A DNA stretch of 58,848 nucleotides from an uncultured Gammaproteobacteria bacterium (GCA_945612235.1 CALZAE010000006.1:1-58848); one strand, 5' to 3'. Shown: positions 1-8,038, counted from the stretch's first letter. Made by a program: numbers and translations. Notes: generated by a model from the letters alone, not told the origin.

Positions 1-1
1 A

Positions 2-70
2 AAAATGGTCGATGCGGCTATTATCGCAAAAAGTGGGGAGTTATTCAGAGGCTCCTTAGTGCCGGATTGA
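2..70 (+). other. 3' end of an unidentified reading frame
   Basis: An open frame enters from the left edge and stops with TGA at 68-70. Its visible tail reads KMVDAAIIAKSGELFRGS then LVPD. I do not recognise it. It could be the C-terminus of a gene cut by the window edge or chance. Positions 71-278 hold no gene that I can support. Confidence 0.25.
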
Positions 71-140
71 TGCTGTTCTGGCCTAATACATTAGAGACAC
101 TCTAATGAGAGACAATAGGCTGTAGTAACATAATGAATTT

Positions 141-190
141 TGCCACCTAATTAGAGGTGCTACTATGCATCAGAAAGCAATTAGGTGGCA
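141..190. repeat. Perfect 12-bp inverted repeat
   Basis: TGCCACCTAATT at 141-152 is exactly repeated in inverse orientation, AATTAGGTGGCA, at 179-190, with a 26-nt spacer. It lies just past the downstream end of the decayed dehalogenase-like gene, where its homology is lost. It may be a terminator-like stem or the terminus of a degraded mobile element; there is no T-run to favour a terminator. Confidence 0.6.
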
Positions 191-278
191 GTATGAAACA
201 AGACACAAACTTAATTTCAACCCTGAACTCCGACTCGAAACAGCAAAGCTGGTTGTCGATCAAAACCACACTGTTCGA

Positions 279-628
279 GCGGCCTAGTGGCGGTGGTTTG
301 CAATTAGGTAATAACGTATTGGCCACTATAACCGCATCGAAACGGTCGCGGAATTCGTTTAGTAACCGTTGACCGATGGGCCCGTCACAGTCTTGGCACA
401 GCAAAGTAATGCGGCGAAAGTCTAGAGTCAGTGCTCGGGCAATTTGCCAGAATGACCAAAGCTAAAGTGATCAGGCGCAATCGCACGATAACCAGCCGCA
501 GCCACAAGATTTACCACTCTGCGGTAGCGAAAAACTGAGCAGTACTGAGACTCAAAATGGAAATCCGGAAGATTAAGAAAACAGGCCTCCGGTGCGCGCA
601 AGACCTTATAGTTTGGATCAAACACCAT
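279..628 (-). pseudogene. Decayed haloalkane dehalogenase-like alpha/beta hydrolase
   Basis: Three pieces read in order on the minus strand match the family. The N-terminus (ATG at 628, 11-nt overlap with the upstream SDR) has VLRAPEACFLNLPDFHFES. Next comes VVNLVAAAGYRAIAPDHFSF then GHSGKLPEH and a stop near 428. After a frame change, LDFRRITLLCQDCDGPIGQR then VIVANTLLPN runs from about 421 to 300. The middle segment with the oxyanion-hole HGxPSW motif and about 18 residues before the nucleophile strand are missing. The nucleophile motif, normally QDWGG, reads QDCDG. It is the distal gene of the DUF1214-sulfotransferase-SDR operon. Two internal deletions, a frameshift and loss of the C-terminus make it non-functional. 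Family assignment is from remembered motifs. Confidence 0.7.
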
Positions 629-1388
629 ACCCACCATCGACTGAAATGATTTGCCCTGTAGTATAGGCCGCTTTATTTGAGGCCAACCAAACAACTGCAT
701 GGGCAACTTCCTCGGGCTTCCCCCAGCGTTTGAGGCATAAGTCTTCTTGCACAGCTTCTTTCCATTGTTCGTCGAAGATGCCGTCCGCCCATAGACGCTT
801 GAAAATACCGGCATTGATCACGCCAATGGCAACACTATTAGCGCGGATTCCATGGGCTCCTTCCTCTTTGGCGATGCCCTGAATCAGCGATTCAATGGCT
901 GCTTTTGGGGCAACAGACAATGCATCACGCTCGGGCCAGCGATGCAAACCAGCAGAGCTGATATGGACATAAGACCCGCCTCCGCTTGCTTTCATGTGTG
1001 CCAGGGTGTGATGCACTACGTTAAAGAAGCCGTTGAGGTCCGAATCGACAACTTGCTTCCATTCTTCTGGCGTAATATCACGTATTAATGGCTGCTTGAT
1101 ATCAGATCCGGCCGCAATGACGACAGTATGGATACGATGCTTCGCCGCAAGTTGATTAACTACTTCTTGGACCTGGTTGGCGTCGCCAATGGATAACTGG
1201 ACAACGTGTGCCTGCCTATCTAAAGCCTCCACACTAGCTTTCACTTTATTAGCACGTTCTTGGTTTTGGTGATAGGTCAAAACTACATCGCTTCCAGCCC
1301 GTGCAAGTTCTCGGCAAATAGCGGAACCCGTACCTCCGCTGCCGCCGATCACTAAAGCTACGCCTACCGGAAAGTTCTTATCACTCAT
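618..1388 (-). CDS. SDR family oxidoreductase-like protein without the catalytic Tyr
   Basis: A 256-aa classical-length short-chain dehydrogenase/reductase. The nucleotide-binding loop GGSGGTG is at residues 15-21, the Ser of the active site at 144/145 (HISSAG), and the C-terminus has the usual DGGYGV. At the position of the YxxxK motif it reads SVAPK (158-162), so the catalytic Tyr is Ser while the Lys is kept, 13 residues after Ser145 as expected. It may be a non-canonical or inactive SDR, or use a different proton donor. It follows the sulfotransferase gene after a strong hairpin and overlaps the dehalogenase-like pseudogene. GAGG lies upstream of ATG 1388. Cofactor preference cannot be read with confidence. 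Confidence 0.85.
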   Translation of the reverse strand: MSDKNFPVGVALVIGGSGGTGSAICRELARAGSDVVLTYHQNQERANKVKASVEALDRQAHVVQLSIGDANQVQEVVNQLAAKHRIHTVVIAAGSDIKQPLIRDITPEEWKQVVDSDLNGFFNVVHHTLAHMKASGGGSYVHISSAGLHRWPERDALSVAPKAAIESLIQGIAKEEGAHGIRANSVAIGVINAGIFKRLWADGIFDEQWKEAVQEDLCLKRWGKPEEVAHAVVWLASNKAAYTTGQIISVDGGYGV

Positions 1389-1419
1389 ATATATTATCCT
1401 CGATAAGCTTTAATTTCCA

Positions 1420-1459
1420 AATCACTCCTTCATCTGATTTAAGGGATGAAGGAGTGATT
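1420..1459 (-). promoter_or_regulatory. 15-bp perfect hairpin between sulfotransferase and SDR genes
   Basis: AATCACTCCTTCATC (1420-1434) and GATGAAGGAGTGATT (1445-1459) pair perfectly around a 10-nt loop. It sits in the 90-nt gap between the sulfotransferase stop and the SDR start. In the operon direction it is followed by a weak T-rich run (TTTGGAAATTAAA), so partial terminator, attenuator or mRNA-processing stem are all possible. Confidence 0.6.
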
Positions 1460-1478
1460 CATGCGAAGTATTTGTTCC

Positions 1479-2657
1479 TTAATTACCCTGCAAAAAACGA
1501 GCACGATATTCGCTAAAGTTTTCTTGGAACCAATCTGTATTAAAACCGAACTGCTCAGGGCTATACCGGTGCGCTGGGCGATGCTCTCTTTTATTAGCTT
1601 GTAAATGCTGTTGCAGATTGGCTTCATCGGCATCACTAAAGGGCATATCAAGAAATTGATAGACATTTTTCACGACTTGAACTGGCTCTGTGACAGCATC
1701 CTTATACCAAACATCCATGAAACGGGTAGGATCTTGATCACGGACAGCCATAGTACGGCGCATAGAGTTTGCCCATTTGATGCCAAATTGATGGCCGACT
1801 AGATGCGGATCGGTTTCATCGCGACCCATGGCCCACATGTTGTAAATCATACTGCATAGCGACGGAATAGTTTCTTGTGGGTCACGATGCGTTTGAATGA
1901 TTTTGGTGTCAGGGAACACTTTAAGCAAAGTGTCGAGGAAATGTAGGTGATGAGGGGTTTTGAGGACCCAACGTTGACCACCTTTATGCCCCTTGCGTTT
2001 CTTTTGCCATTGTAGGAACTGCAATACTTGCTTTAAGTACTCATAACCCGGTGTGTTATCGTTGGCTTCCTGCCAGCGCTGGTAGCTAGGTAGATAGCAC
2101 CAGACTTCAGGCATGGTGCTATAAAAAGCATGCTCTAGCAGCATAATCTCCTCGTCAGCAGCAGTGGCGTCCCAAGGATGAATGGCAGCAAGGTCTGGCT
2201 GCGCTTCAAGAACTGCAGCGACTTCTGCTTTGCCCGCAGCTATGCGAGGATCGGGACCATTAAAGTCCCAGCCAGGAAAGGGAGCGGGAAAACGCACTTC
2301 GTACCAGAGTGGCGCATAAAATCGCTTATCTGCAGCTAGGCAACGTTGTAGCATTGTAGTGCCTGTTCTGGCGAAGCCGACAATGGCAACTGTATCCTTT
2401 ATCTTTTCGTCAGCAATCTCTGGATAGCGGCTGAAGTAATCCTGAATGCGCAGCCTACTGACCAGAATATTGACCAGACGTTCATGCTGCGTGGCTAAGC
2501 CCACTGAGTTTAATCCGGCCTCTTCGTTGAGCGAATTTATTAAGACTGACAGCGGCTCGAGAAAGCTGCTATCGCCAAAATCGTCAAGCTGCGCAGTTTT
2601 GCGCGCCTCGGCAAGTAATGAGTTGAGATCTAGTTTAGGTAGCATGGGCTTCTCCAT
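1479..2657 (-). CDS. Sulfotransferase family protein (Sulfotransfer_3-like)
   Basis: A 392-aa protein of the PAPS-dependent sulfotransferase fold. The 5'-phosphosulfate loop is VGFARTGTTML (around residues 93-103) and the 3'-phosphate-binding part is IIQTHRDPQETIPSL (around 255-269), preceded by WVLKTPHHLHFL. The family transfers sulfate from PAPS to hydroxyl groups of small molecules; bacterial members often lie in lipid, steroid or secondary-metabolite loci. The acceptor here is unknown. Its ATG overlaps the stop of the DUF1214 gene (TAATG), showing translational coupling. A few members bind sulfated substrates without a proven transferase reaction, so activity is inferred. Confidence 0.85.
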   Translation of the reverse strand: MEKPMLPKLDLNSLLAEARKTAQLDDFGDSSFLEPLSVLINSLNEEAGLNSVGLATQHERLVNILVSRLRIQDYFSRYPEIADEKIKDTVAIVGFARTGTTMLQRCLAADKRFYAPLWYEVRFPAPFPGWDFNGPDPRIAAGKAEVAAVLEAQPDLAAIHPWDATAADEEIMLLEHAFYSTMPEVWCYLPSYQRWQEANDNTPGYEYLKQVLQFLQWQKKRKGHKGGQRWVLKTPHHLHFLDTLLKVFPDTKIIQTHRDPQETIPSLCSMIYNMWAMGRDETDPHLVGHQFGIKWANSMRRTMAVRDQDPTRFMDVWYKDAVTEPVQVVKNVYQFLDMPFSDADEANLQQHLQANKREHRPAHRYSPEQFGFNTDWFQENFSEYRARFLQGN

Positions 2658-3778
2658 TATGTAAGCTGCTCAAGCTCTGCGATCTTGATAATGCTGCAGC
2701 TAGGGTGGGGGTGATGATCAGCTCGGATCCAACGGAAACACATGGTCCCCAAGCGATGTCCTGCGGTGTCGATCCAGTTGCCAACGCCAGGATCATTGTT
2801 GGCTATGATGATTCGCACCCGACCATTGCCATCTGCTTGGGCCGTGTGCTTGTTTACGGTGATACGGTGATAACGATAATCGAGCGACTCCATCCAGTAA
2901 TTATTAAGTTGAAAGTTCCACGTCTCGCACTCTGGTATTTCATTTAGCTCAATCAGCAGAGCTTCGTCATCTTCGAGTTGCCAATAACCGTGGTAATAGA
3001 AAATGTTTGGATCACCGCCAGCTGCCTGACAAACAGCTTGGTCTGCAGGCGGAAGCTGATTAGGGCGCTCCAAATAGCCTTGGGACCAATCACAAAAAAC
3101 ACGAGCACAACCCTCTACGAAAGCACTGGCGGATCGCAAGCGTCGATCAAATTCGACAGCGTTCAACGGCGCAGGTGTTGCTCCCGAAGAGCCTATACGC
3201 TCAATCGTAATATCAGCGGCTGTTTCGCTAGCACGATCTAGGAAAGTCTGCCGCACCAACAGCGTACTTGTATCTTCCTGCATGGGTAGCCAGTTATTAG
3301 CATGTTGATCACGGCTGACGATAATTTCGAAACTGCCATCAGGGTTAAGCTGAATATTATGATGGTCCAAGTCGCCAGTTTGTTCATTCTGCCCATCCTG
3401 CCCATAACCGCCGCGCAGAGTGACAAAACCCAAGTAATGCACGCTGCCCCTGGTTCCTTTAATGCGATAGTCGTGCTCGCTGGAAATTTCAGTGCGCAAA
3501 TAAAGGTTGTCTGGATTATCAGCACCAATTTTTGCAGTTTCGTCTGAAGGACTATAGAAGTTTGGAAAACTGGGGTCACCACTTTCCATATGCATGTCGA
3601 GCGCGATCCGTGTAAGCCGGCTTAGATAACGGAACCCTTCAGCTCGGTTGAGCTGATCAGTAGGCGCTTCTGGGCGTAAAATCTGTTGCCCTGCACGCTT
3701 TAGATGATCACAAAATTCTTCCCAGCTAGCGCCAGATACAACACTCTCTTCAATCTGCCGCCTATCTGCGTTGGTCAT
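2657..3778 (-). CDS. DUF1214 domain-containing protein
   Basis: A 373-aa soluble protein, first gene of the minus-strand operon. The stretch EGFRYLSRLTRIALDM (about 46-61), then ETAKIGADNPDNLYLR, YRIKGTRGSVHYLGF and GSFEIIVSRDQHANNWLPM then LVRQTF are typical of DUF1214 proteins found with sulfotransferases and dehydrogenases in catabolic loci of proteobacteria and actinobacteria. The biochemical role of the family is unknown to me. No signal peptide or membrane segment is seen. It ends in TAATG overlap with the sulfotransferase gene. Confidence 0.8.
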   Translation of the reverse strand: MTNADRRQIEESVVSGASWEEFCDHLKRAGQQILRPEAPTDQLNRAEGFRYLSRLTRIALDMHMESGDPSFPNFYSPSDETAKIGADNPDNLYLRTEISSEHDYRIKGTRGSVHYLGFVTLRGGYGQDGQNEQTGDLDHHNIQLNPDGSFEIIVSRDQHANNWLPMQEDTSTLLVRQTFLDRASETAADITIERIGSSGATPAPLNAVEFDRRLRSASAFVEGCARVFCDWSQGYLERPNQLPPADQAVCQAAGGDPNIFYYHGYWQLEDDEALLIELNEIPECETWNFQLNNYWMESLDYRYHRITVNKHTAQADGNGRVRIIIANNDPGVGNWIDTAGHRLGTMCFRWIRADHHPHPSCSIIKIAELEQLT

Positions 3779-3937
3779 TTCCTACCTCCAAGGTGGTTAG
3801 CCTTACTCTTTGATTGTCCATAGTTGCCTTTGAAGAGATCAGTTACATCGCTTGAATAGACTAAATTAACGGCACTACCAATCGATAGAGTAAGCTATTA
3901 TGCTGATTGGAATAAATATTATAAAAGGTGATGAGGT
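3779..3937. promoter_or_regulatory. Divergent promoter region between DUF1214 operon and LuxR-type gene
   Basis: This 159-bp gap separates the starts of two divergent units, so it must carry both promoters and probably the regulator's operator. It is AT-rich. I could not assign a -35/-10 pair or operator with confidence. Confidence 0.5.
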
Positions 3938-5065
3938 ATGGACGATTTGGGGGTTAGCTTCAACGATCTTATTAGCGCGATTTATGAAGAGCCACTAGCA
4001 CCTAATCCGTGGCAGCAGCTCGGGACGTTACGTAAGGCACTAGAAGCGCAAGATGTGTATTTAGTTCTACGACAACCTACCGATGGTAATATTGGACTGG
4101 CTTTTTTCGATGGACCTTTTGCTTCCGCTTCGCCGCACGCAGCTTATTATTTGAAGCAACTATATACATTGGATCCATTCTTAAACTTGCAGCCGAACAA
4201 ACCAGTATTTTTGAGCGATATCATTGATGATAAGAAGTTGTTGCAGCTTGAATATTACCGTTTGGCGCTTGCCCCAGATAATATTTTCCACATGCTAGGA
4301 GTTAATATTCGTAACGAGAAAGGATTGCGCGCCAACTTGCGTGTTACTCGTAACCGCTCTCAACCACCTTTTGGTGAGGTAGAAAGGCGCTTGTGTGAAG
4401 ATATGATTCCCCACTTAGCTCGAGCGTTGCAGATTTATAATCGAATTTCCGAGCTTGAATCAGAGCGTATGATTTATGCCGATGCCATGACTCAACTTGC
4501 CATGGCTACGATCTTTCTCGACGAACGTCGTGGCGTTTTTACTACCAACCCAGCAGCCGACTATCTGTTGGCACAAAAAGATGGTTTTGGTGTTCTCAAC
4601 GGATTGTTTCATTTGGAGTCGCCCATGCAGCATAGACAATTATGCGTGCTCATTGATGAAGTCGTCCAGTCGCAGCGTTCAGGAGAAGTAGACTTGGCAA
4701 GGGCCTTATTGGTCAACTCTAAGTCAGGGAAATCTCAGTACAGTCTTATTGTGAGATCGATGCCACCATCTGAACGGCCGGAAAGTTTGGGAGAGCCAGT
4801 GATCGCGCTGTTTATCAGCAGTCCAGATCAACCTATAGAAACTTCCACAGATTTACTGCAGGAGTTGTTCAAATTAACGCCTGCGGAGGCGAAATTGGCG
4901 GTACTTTTGACCAATGGCTTTACTATAGAAAATATCTCTGCCGAGCTAGGTATTAGCGCTCACACGGTTCGTGCTCACTTGCGTTCTATTTTTTCCAAGA
5001 CCCATGTATCTCGCCAGAGTGAATTGATTCGCCTGATTCTTAGTAGTGCGGCCAGCCTAAAATAG
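3938..5065 (+). CDS. LuxR-type helix-turn-helix transcriptional regulator
   Basis: A 375-aa protein with a C-terminal LuxR/FixJ-type DNA-binding domain: LTPAEAKLAVLLTNGFTIEN then ISAELGISAHTVRAHLRSIF (about 310-360). The N-terminal 300 residues show no receiver Asp motif or autoinducer-binding signature that I recognise; they resemble the large uncharacterised sensor part of proteins next to catabolic operons. It is divergent from the DUF1214-sulfotransferase-SDR operon with 159 bp between starts, so the simplest inference is that it controls that operon in response to a small molecule. An AGGTGATGAGGT stretch precedes ATG 3938. Confidence 0.85.
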   Translation: MDDLGVSFNDLISAIYEEPLAPNPWQQLGTLRKALEAQDVYLVLRQPTDGNIGLAFFDGPFASASPHAAYYLKQLYTLDPFLNLQPNKPVFLSDIIDDKKLLQLEYYRLALAPDNIFHMLGVNIRNEKGLRANLRVTRNRSQPPFGEVERRLCEDMIPHLARALQIYNRISELESERMIYADAMTQLAMATIFLDERRGVFTTNPAADYLLAQKDGFGVLNGLFHLESPMQHRQLCVLIDEVVQSQRSGEVDLARALLVNSKSGKSQYSLIVRSMPPSERPESLGEPVIALFISSPDQPIETSTDLLQELFKLTPAEAKLAVLLTNGFTIENISAELGISAHTVRAHLRSIFSKTHVSRQSELIRLILSSAASLK

Positions 5066-5099
5066 GTATTAACAAACACCTGAGGTTGAAAATAAGTTA

Positions 5100-5125
5100 C
5101 CGCTGCTTGCGAAGTAAAGCAGCGG
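5100..5125. terminator. Hairpin downstream of LuxR-type gene
   Basis: CCGCTGCTT (5100-5108) pairs with AAGCAGCGG (5117-5125) around an 8-nt loop, between two convergent genes (LuxR-type and NTF2-like). It lacks a clear T-run, so termination is likely but unproven. Confidence 0.5.
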
Positions 5126-5177
5126 CAATGTGTTGGCTTACTTATTATTTTATGCTATTTCGCTTTACCGTCTGGGG

Positions 5178-5636
5178 TTAATCTGTAGAGTCAGGCTCGA
5201 ATCCTTCAGGGACATTGAAGGAGTAGCTATGTTCTTCGATACGTTCAGTGATTCGCCAACCGCTAGGTGTCCGCACTAAACGGTCATTGTACCAAAGACC
5301 GAAGATGGAGAGTTGATGGCCATTTTTTCCATCCGGTAGGTACATGGGGTTGTAGCAGATAGTACGAACGCGAGCGGTATCTCCCTGCAAATGAACTCGA
5401 CTGTTACCTATCAGATGTTGCGACATTGGAAATGCAGGCATGGCTTTTTTCATCCATAATCGAACTTCCGGCATGGAGCCTTTTGGTCCTCCCATACTGG
5501 TATAATCAATGAAAGCATCTGGTGTGAAAATCTCATCCCAGACATCAAAGTTTTTATTATCAACGGCAGTTGCATAATCAATTAATAAGTCATTGATGCG
5601 CATCCGGTCGGATATTTCTTGTAAACTCAACTGCAT
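5178..5636 (-). CDS. Nuclear transport factor 2 / SnoaL-like protein
   Basis: A 152-aa protein of the NTF2-like cone fold (SnoaL_4 type): N-terminal helices ISDRMRINDLLIDYATAVDN, then DVWDEIFTPDAFIDY, central SQHLIGNSRVHLQGDTARVR and C-terminal sheet GWRITERIEEHSYSFN. The fold is used by ketosteroid isomerases, dehydratases, dehydrochlorinases and ring-hydroxylase beta subunits, so the reaction cannot be assigned. The start at 5636 is chosen because GGAGG lies 6 nt upstream; an upstream ATG at 5693 would add 19 unlikely residues. It is convergent with the LuxR-type regulator and is probably part of the same accessory catabolic region. Confidence 0.8.
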   Translation of the reverse strand: MQLSLQEISDRMRINDLLIDYATAVDNKNFDVWDEIFTPDAFIDYTSMGGPKGSMPEVRLWMKKAMPAFPMSQHLIGNSRVHLQGDTARVRTICYNPMYLPDGKNGHQLSIFGLWYNDRLVRTPSGWRITERIEEHSYSFNVPEGFEPDSTD

Positions 5637-5858
5637 TGTTCGCCTCCTCGAAGCGTTTATTGTTTTTGGCCAAGTTCTGGTATAGCAAATCAACAGCGGT
5701 AGATGAGTCCCTCAAATAGGGTATCGTTGTCTTCTCAGCCCCACAATTCCCAGTGCACAACAATTCATTGACGCAGCCCTTGTTTAGGAACGTAGTTTAA
5801 TGCTCTAGAAGGTCATGCCCGACCATTAAAACAACGCTAATCAGTATTTATACCGCTA

Positions 5859-5880
5859 TGGTGTGTTACATCTCACACCA
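5859..5880. promoter_or_regulatory. Palindrome resembling a CRP/Vfr-type site
   Basis: TGGTGTG (5859-5865) and CACACCA (5874-5880) form a 7-bp inverted repeat. The core TGTGT-N6-TCACA (5862-5877) differs from the CRP/Vfr consensus TGTGA-N6-TCACA at one base. It lies in the 578-bp gap 5637-6214 between the divergent NTF2-like and DHH genes; nothing else recognisable was seen in that gap. Confidence 0.4.
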
Positions 5881-6214
5881 CAAACAAACTTCAACTCCAA
5901 ATATTTAGCAGCTTCCTAAGCAACTGCTTACGCAGTTCTCACTATTCTCTCCGTATTTAAAGTTCGGATTTTTATCACTATTTTGGTAAATACAGATGCT
6001 CTTTCTGAGAAGCTTAGATTAGTTTGTTTGAGTGATGTTTTGCCCAGTCCAGCAACTTTATAGTCTCCTGAACTTGTTTGACTAATGCGCCCAGCATGCT
6101 AAAGAAGGGGCAAAGTAATGGTAGAAAAAAAGCAATCTATATTGCCGCTTTATCTAGTGCTTAGTAGCAAGCTGAATTTAAAAACTTAACAAAACATTTG
6201 AGAGACTAATCACG

Positions 6215-7186
6215 ATGGCTGATTTTGACGTATTCAATGGTGATGCTGACGGTATTTGCTCTCTGGTCCAGCTGCGCCTTGCTGAGCCGAGGAAAGCCAG
6301 TTTAATAACTGGAGTTAAACGTGATATTGCACTTCTAGATCGTGTGAAAGCAGTGGCGGGTGACCGTGTGACCGTCCTTGACATTTCAATGGAGAAAAAT
6401 CGTTCTTCACTAGACATATTGCTACAGGCTGAAGCCGATGTTTTTTATGTCGATCATCATGTCGCCGGTGATGTGCCAAAGTCCTCGCGGCTGACGACGA
6501 TAATTAATGAAGCGCCCGATGTCTGTACTAGCCTGTTAGTCAATAGCTACCTCAAAGGGCAATTTCGTGCCTGGGCGGTAGTTGGGGCATTTGGCGATAA
6601 CTTAAAGCAGAGTGCTTCGAGATTGGCTAAGTCTCTACAGCTAAAACCAGACGAGTTGAAAAAGCTGGAAGAGCTGGGTACTTATCTCAATTATAATGGG
6701 TATGGCGAGCAGCTTGAAGATCTGCACTTTGATCCTGCTGAATTATTTAAACTGACCGGATCTTATGCCAACCCATTAGATTTTATTCGAGACGACCAGC
6801 AATACTTCAACTGCTTAAGCAACGGTTATCATGAGGATATGATGGCTGTAGCGACTGTTGAGGCAGAGCAAGCAAGCGATTCGACGGCAGTATTTATATT
6901 GCCAAATTCACCTTGGGCACGGCGCATCAGTGGCGTTTTTAGTAATGACTTGGCTAACCGTTTTCCAGCCAGAGCTCATGCGATTGTGACAGAGAAAGCT
7001 AAGGGTGGATATCAAGTCAGCGTGAGGGCTCCTTTGTTAAATAAAAGTGGCGCAGCTGAGCTTTGTCAGAAGTTCTCGAGTGGTGGCGGGCGTGCTGCTG
7101 CAGCTGGAATTAACCAGCTGTCGGCAGCGGAATTAGAAGAATTCATACGAGTTTTTCAAGCGGCTTACCCCTTGTCAGCAAAGTAA
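6215..7186 (+). CDS. DHH family phosphoesterase
   Basis: A 323-aa protein of the DHH superfamily (RecJ/PPX1/NrnA fold). Metal-binding motifs appear in order: FNGDADGICSLV (residues 7-18), VLDISMEKN, the DHH motif FYVDHHVAGD, and VVGAFGDNL. A DHHA1-like C-terminal part has SSGGGRAAAAG, where the family's GGGHxxAAG His is Arg. Such proteins hydrolyse phosphodiester or phosphoanhydride bonds in short oligonucleotides, cyclic dinucleotides or polyphosphate; which one is not evident. The TAA stop lies inside the left end of the IS66 element. Without the insertion the frame would read on two more codons (Thr-Ile) to TGA at 9642-9644, so the protein is essentially intact. Confidence 0.85.
   Translation: MADFDVFNGDADGICSLVQLRLAEPRKASLITGVKRDIALLDRVKAVAGDRVTVLDISMEKNRSSLDILLQAEADVFYVDHHVAGDVPKSSRLTTIINEAPDVCTSLLVNSYLKGQFRAWAVVGAFGDNLKQSASRLAKSLQLKPDELKKLEELGTYLNYNGYGEQLEDLHFDPAELFKLTGSYANPLDFIRDDQQYFNCLSNGYHEDMMAVATVEAEQASDSTAVFILPNSPWARRISGVFSNDLANRFPARAHAIVTEKAKGGYQVSVRAPLLNKSGAAELCQKFSSGGGRAAAAGINQLSAAELEEFIRVFQAAYPLSAK
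7175..7182. repeat. IS66 target-site duplication, left copy
   Basis: TCAGCAAA directly precedes the left terminal repeat and is identical to 9627-9634. An 8-bp duplication is the length typical of IS66-family insertion. Confidence 0.95.
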
Positions 7187-7260
7187 GCGTAACAACAACC
7201 CCACATAGCCAACGCTTTTCTGATGCCATAGCTTACCCGTTTTAATAAACGAGGTGATGT

Positions 7261-7572
7261 ATGAGCCGTCAATATCGCAACACAGCGCAGTGGTTAGAGT
7301 TGATCGAAGCTTTTGAGCACAGCGGACAAACCCAGGTCGAGTTCTGCGCTGCGCTTACGCTCAATCCTAAGTATTTTAGCAAGCGCCGCAGTGAGTTATT
7401 AAATGCTCACTCTGAGTCTGCTTTTGTTCAGGTGCAGGCTCAATCGGTTAGCATGCCAGCAGTTAATTTTGGTGCATCATTGACGTTGCGCTTTCAGCAA
7501 ACTGAACTGACTTTGCCTTTGTCGGTTGAGCCTCGCTGGCTTGCTGGTTTAATAAAAACATTATCGGCATGA
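7261..7572 (+). CDS. tnpA: IS66 accessory protein TnpA
   Basis: A 103-aa protein with the N-terminal helix-turn-helix typical of IS66 TnpA: QWLELIEAFEHSGQTQVEFC then AALTLNPKYFSKRRSEL. It is needed together with TnpB and TnpC for IS66 transposition and probably binds DNA. It is the first gene of the element and overlaps tnpB by an ATGA junction (7569-7572). GAGGTGAT lies just upstream of ATG 7261. Confidence 0.92.
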   Translation: MSRQYRNTAQWLELIEAFEHSGQTQVEFCAALTLNPKYFSKRRSELLNAHSESAFVQVQAQSVSMPAVNFGASLTLRFQQTELTLPLSVEPRWLAGLIKTLSA

Positions 7573-7925
7573 AGATGTTTGTTGAGCCACCGGCCATTTA
7601 TTTGCATAAGCAGCCGGTGGATTTTCGCAAAAGCATTAACGGTCTCAGCGTGATCGTTGAAGAGCACATGCGGTTATCGGCCTTCAGTGGTGCACTGTTT
7701 GTGTTCTGTAATCGTCAGCGCGATAAAATTAAAGTCCTGTACTGGGATCAAACAGGTTTTTGCCTGTGGTACAAACGTCTTGAAAAAGACAAGTTTAAAT
7801 GGCCTAAACAGATGCGCGGTGAAGTACTGACATTGTCTGAGCGCCAATGGAGCTGGCTGCTTGAGGGGCTGGATATTGAGCGAATGAAAGGTCATAAACC
7901 GCTGCAATTCAGTAGCACTTACTGA
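7569..7925 (+). CDS. tnpB: IS66 Orf2-like accessory protein TnpB
   Basis: A 118-aa IS66 Orf2 family protein. The hallmark segments are IYLHKQPVDFRKSINGLSVI (near residue 10), FVFCNRQRDKIKVLYWDQTG (about 45-64) and FCLWYKRLEKDKFKWP. It is not the nuclease-type TnpB of IS200/IS605; the shared name is coincidental. Its exact role in IS66 transposition is unclear. The ATGA overlap with tnpA indicates coupled translation. Confidence 0.95.
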   Translation: MKMFVEPPAIYLHKQPVDFRKSINGLSVIVEEHMRLSAFSGALFVFCNRQRDKIKVLYWDQTGFCLWYKRLEKDKFKWPKQMRGEVLTLSERQWSWLLEGLDIERMKGHKPLQFSSTY

Positions 7926-8038
7926 GTAAAATAAGCGCTACTGGATTGGTATAAAAAGATTGTATCTATAGCTGTTATGTCTAATTAAACGATTGTTTTT
8001 AAAGGCTTTTGCAAGCGCTTTATAGTAAAATAAACACC

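Noticed and set aside
428-814. A 128-codon minus-strand frame
   Set aside because: Its first half is antisense-frame shadow of the SDR gene; only the part after 628 is meaningful, and it is given as the dehalogenase-like pseudogene.
7569-7925. TnpB as an RNA-guided nuclease
   Set aside because: The protein is the IS66 Orf2 family, not the IS200/IS605 nuclease; it has no RuvC-type motifs and no guide-RNA context.
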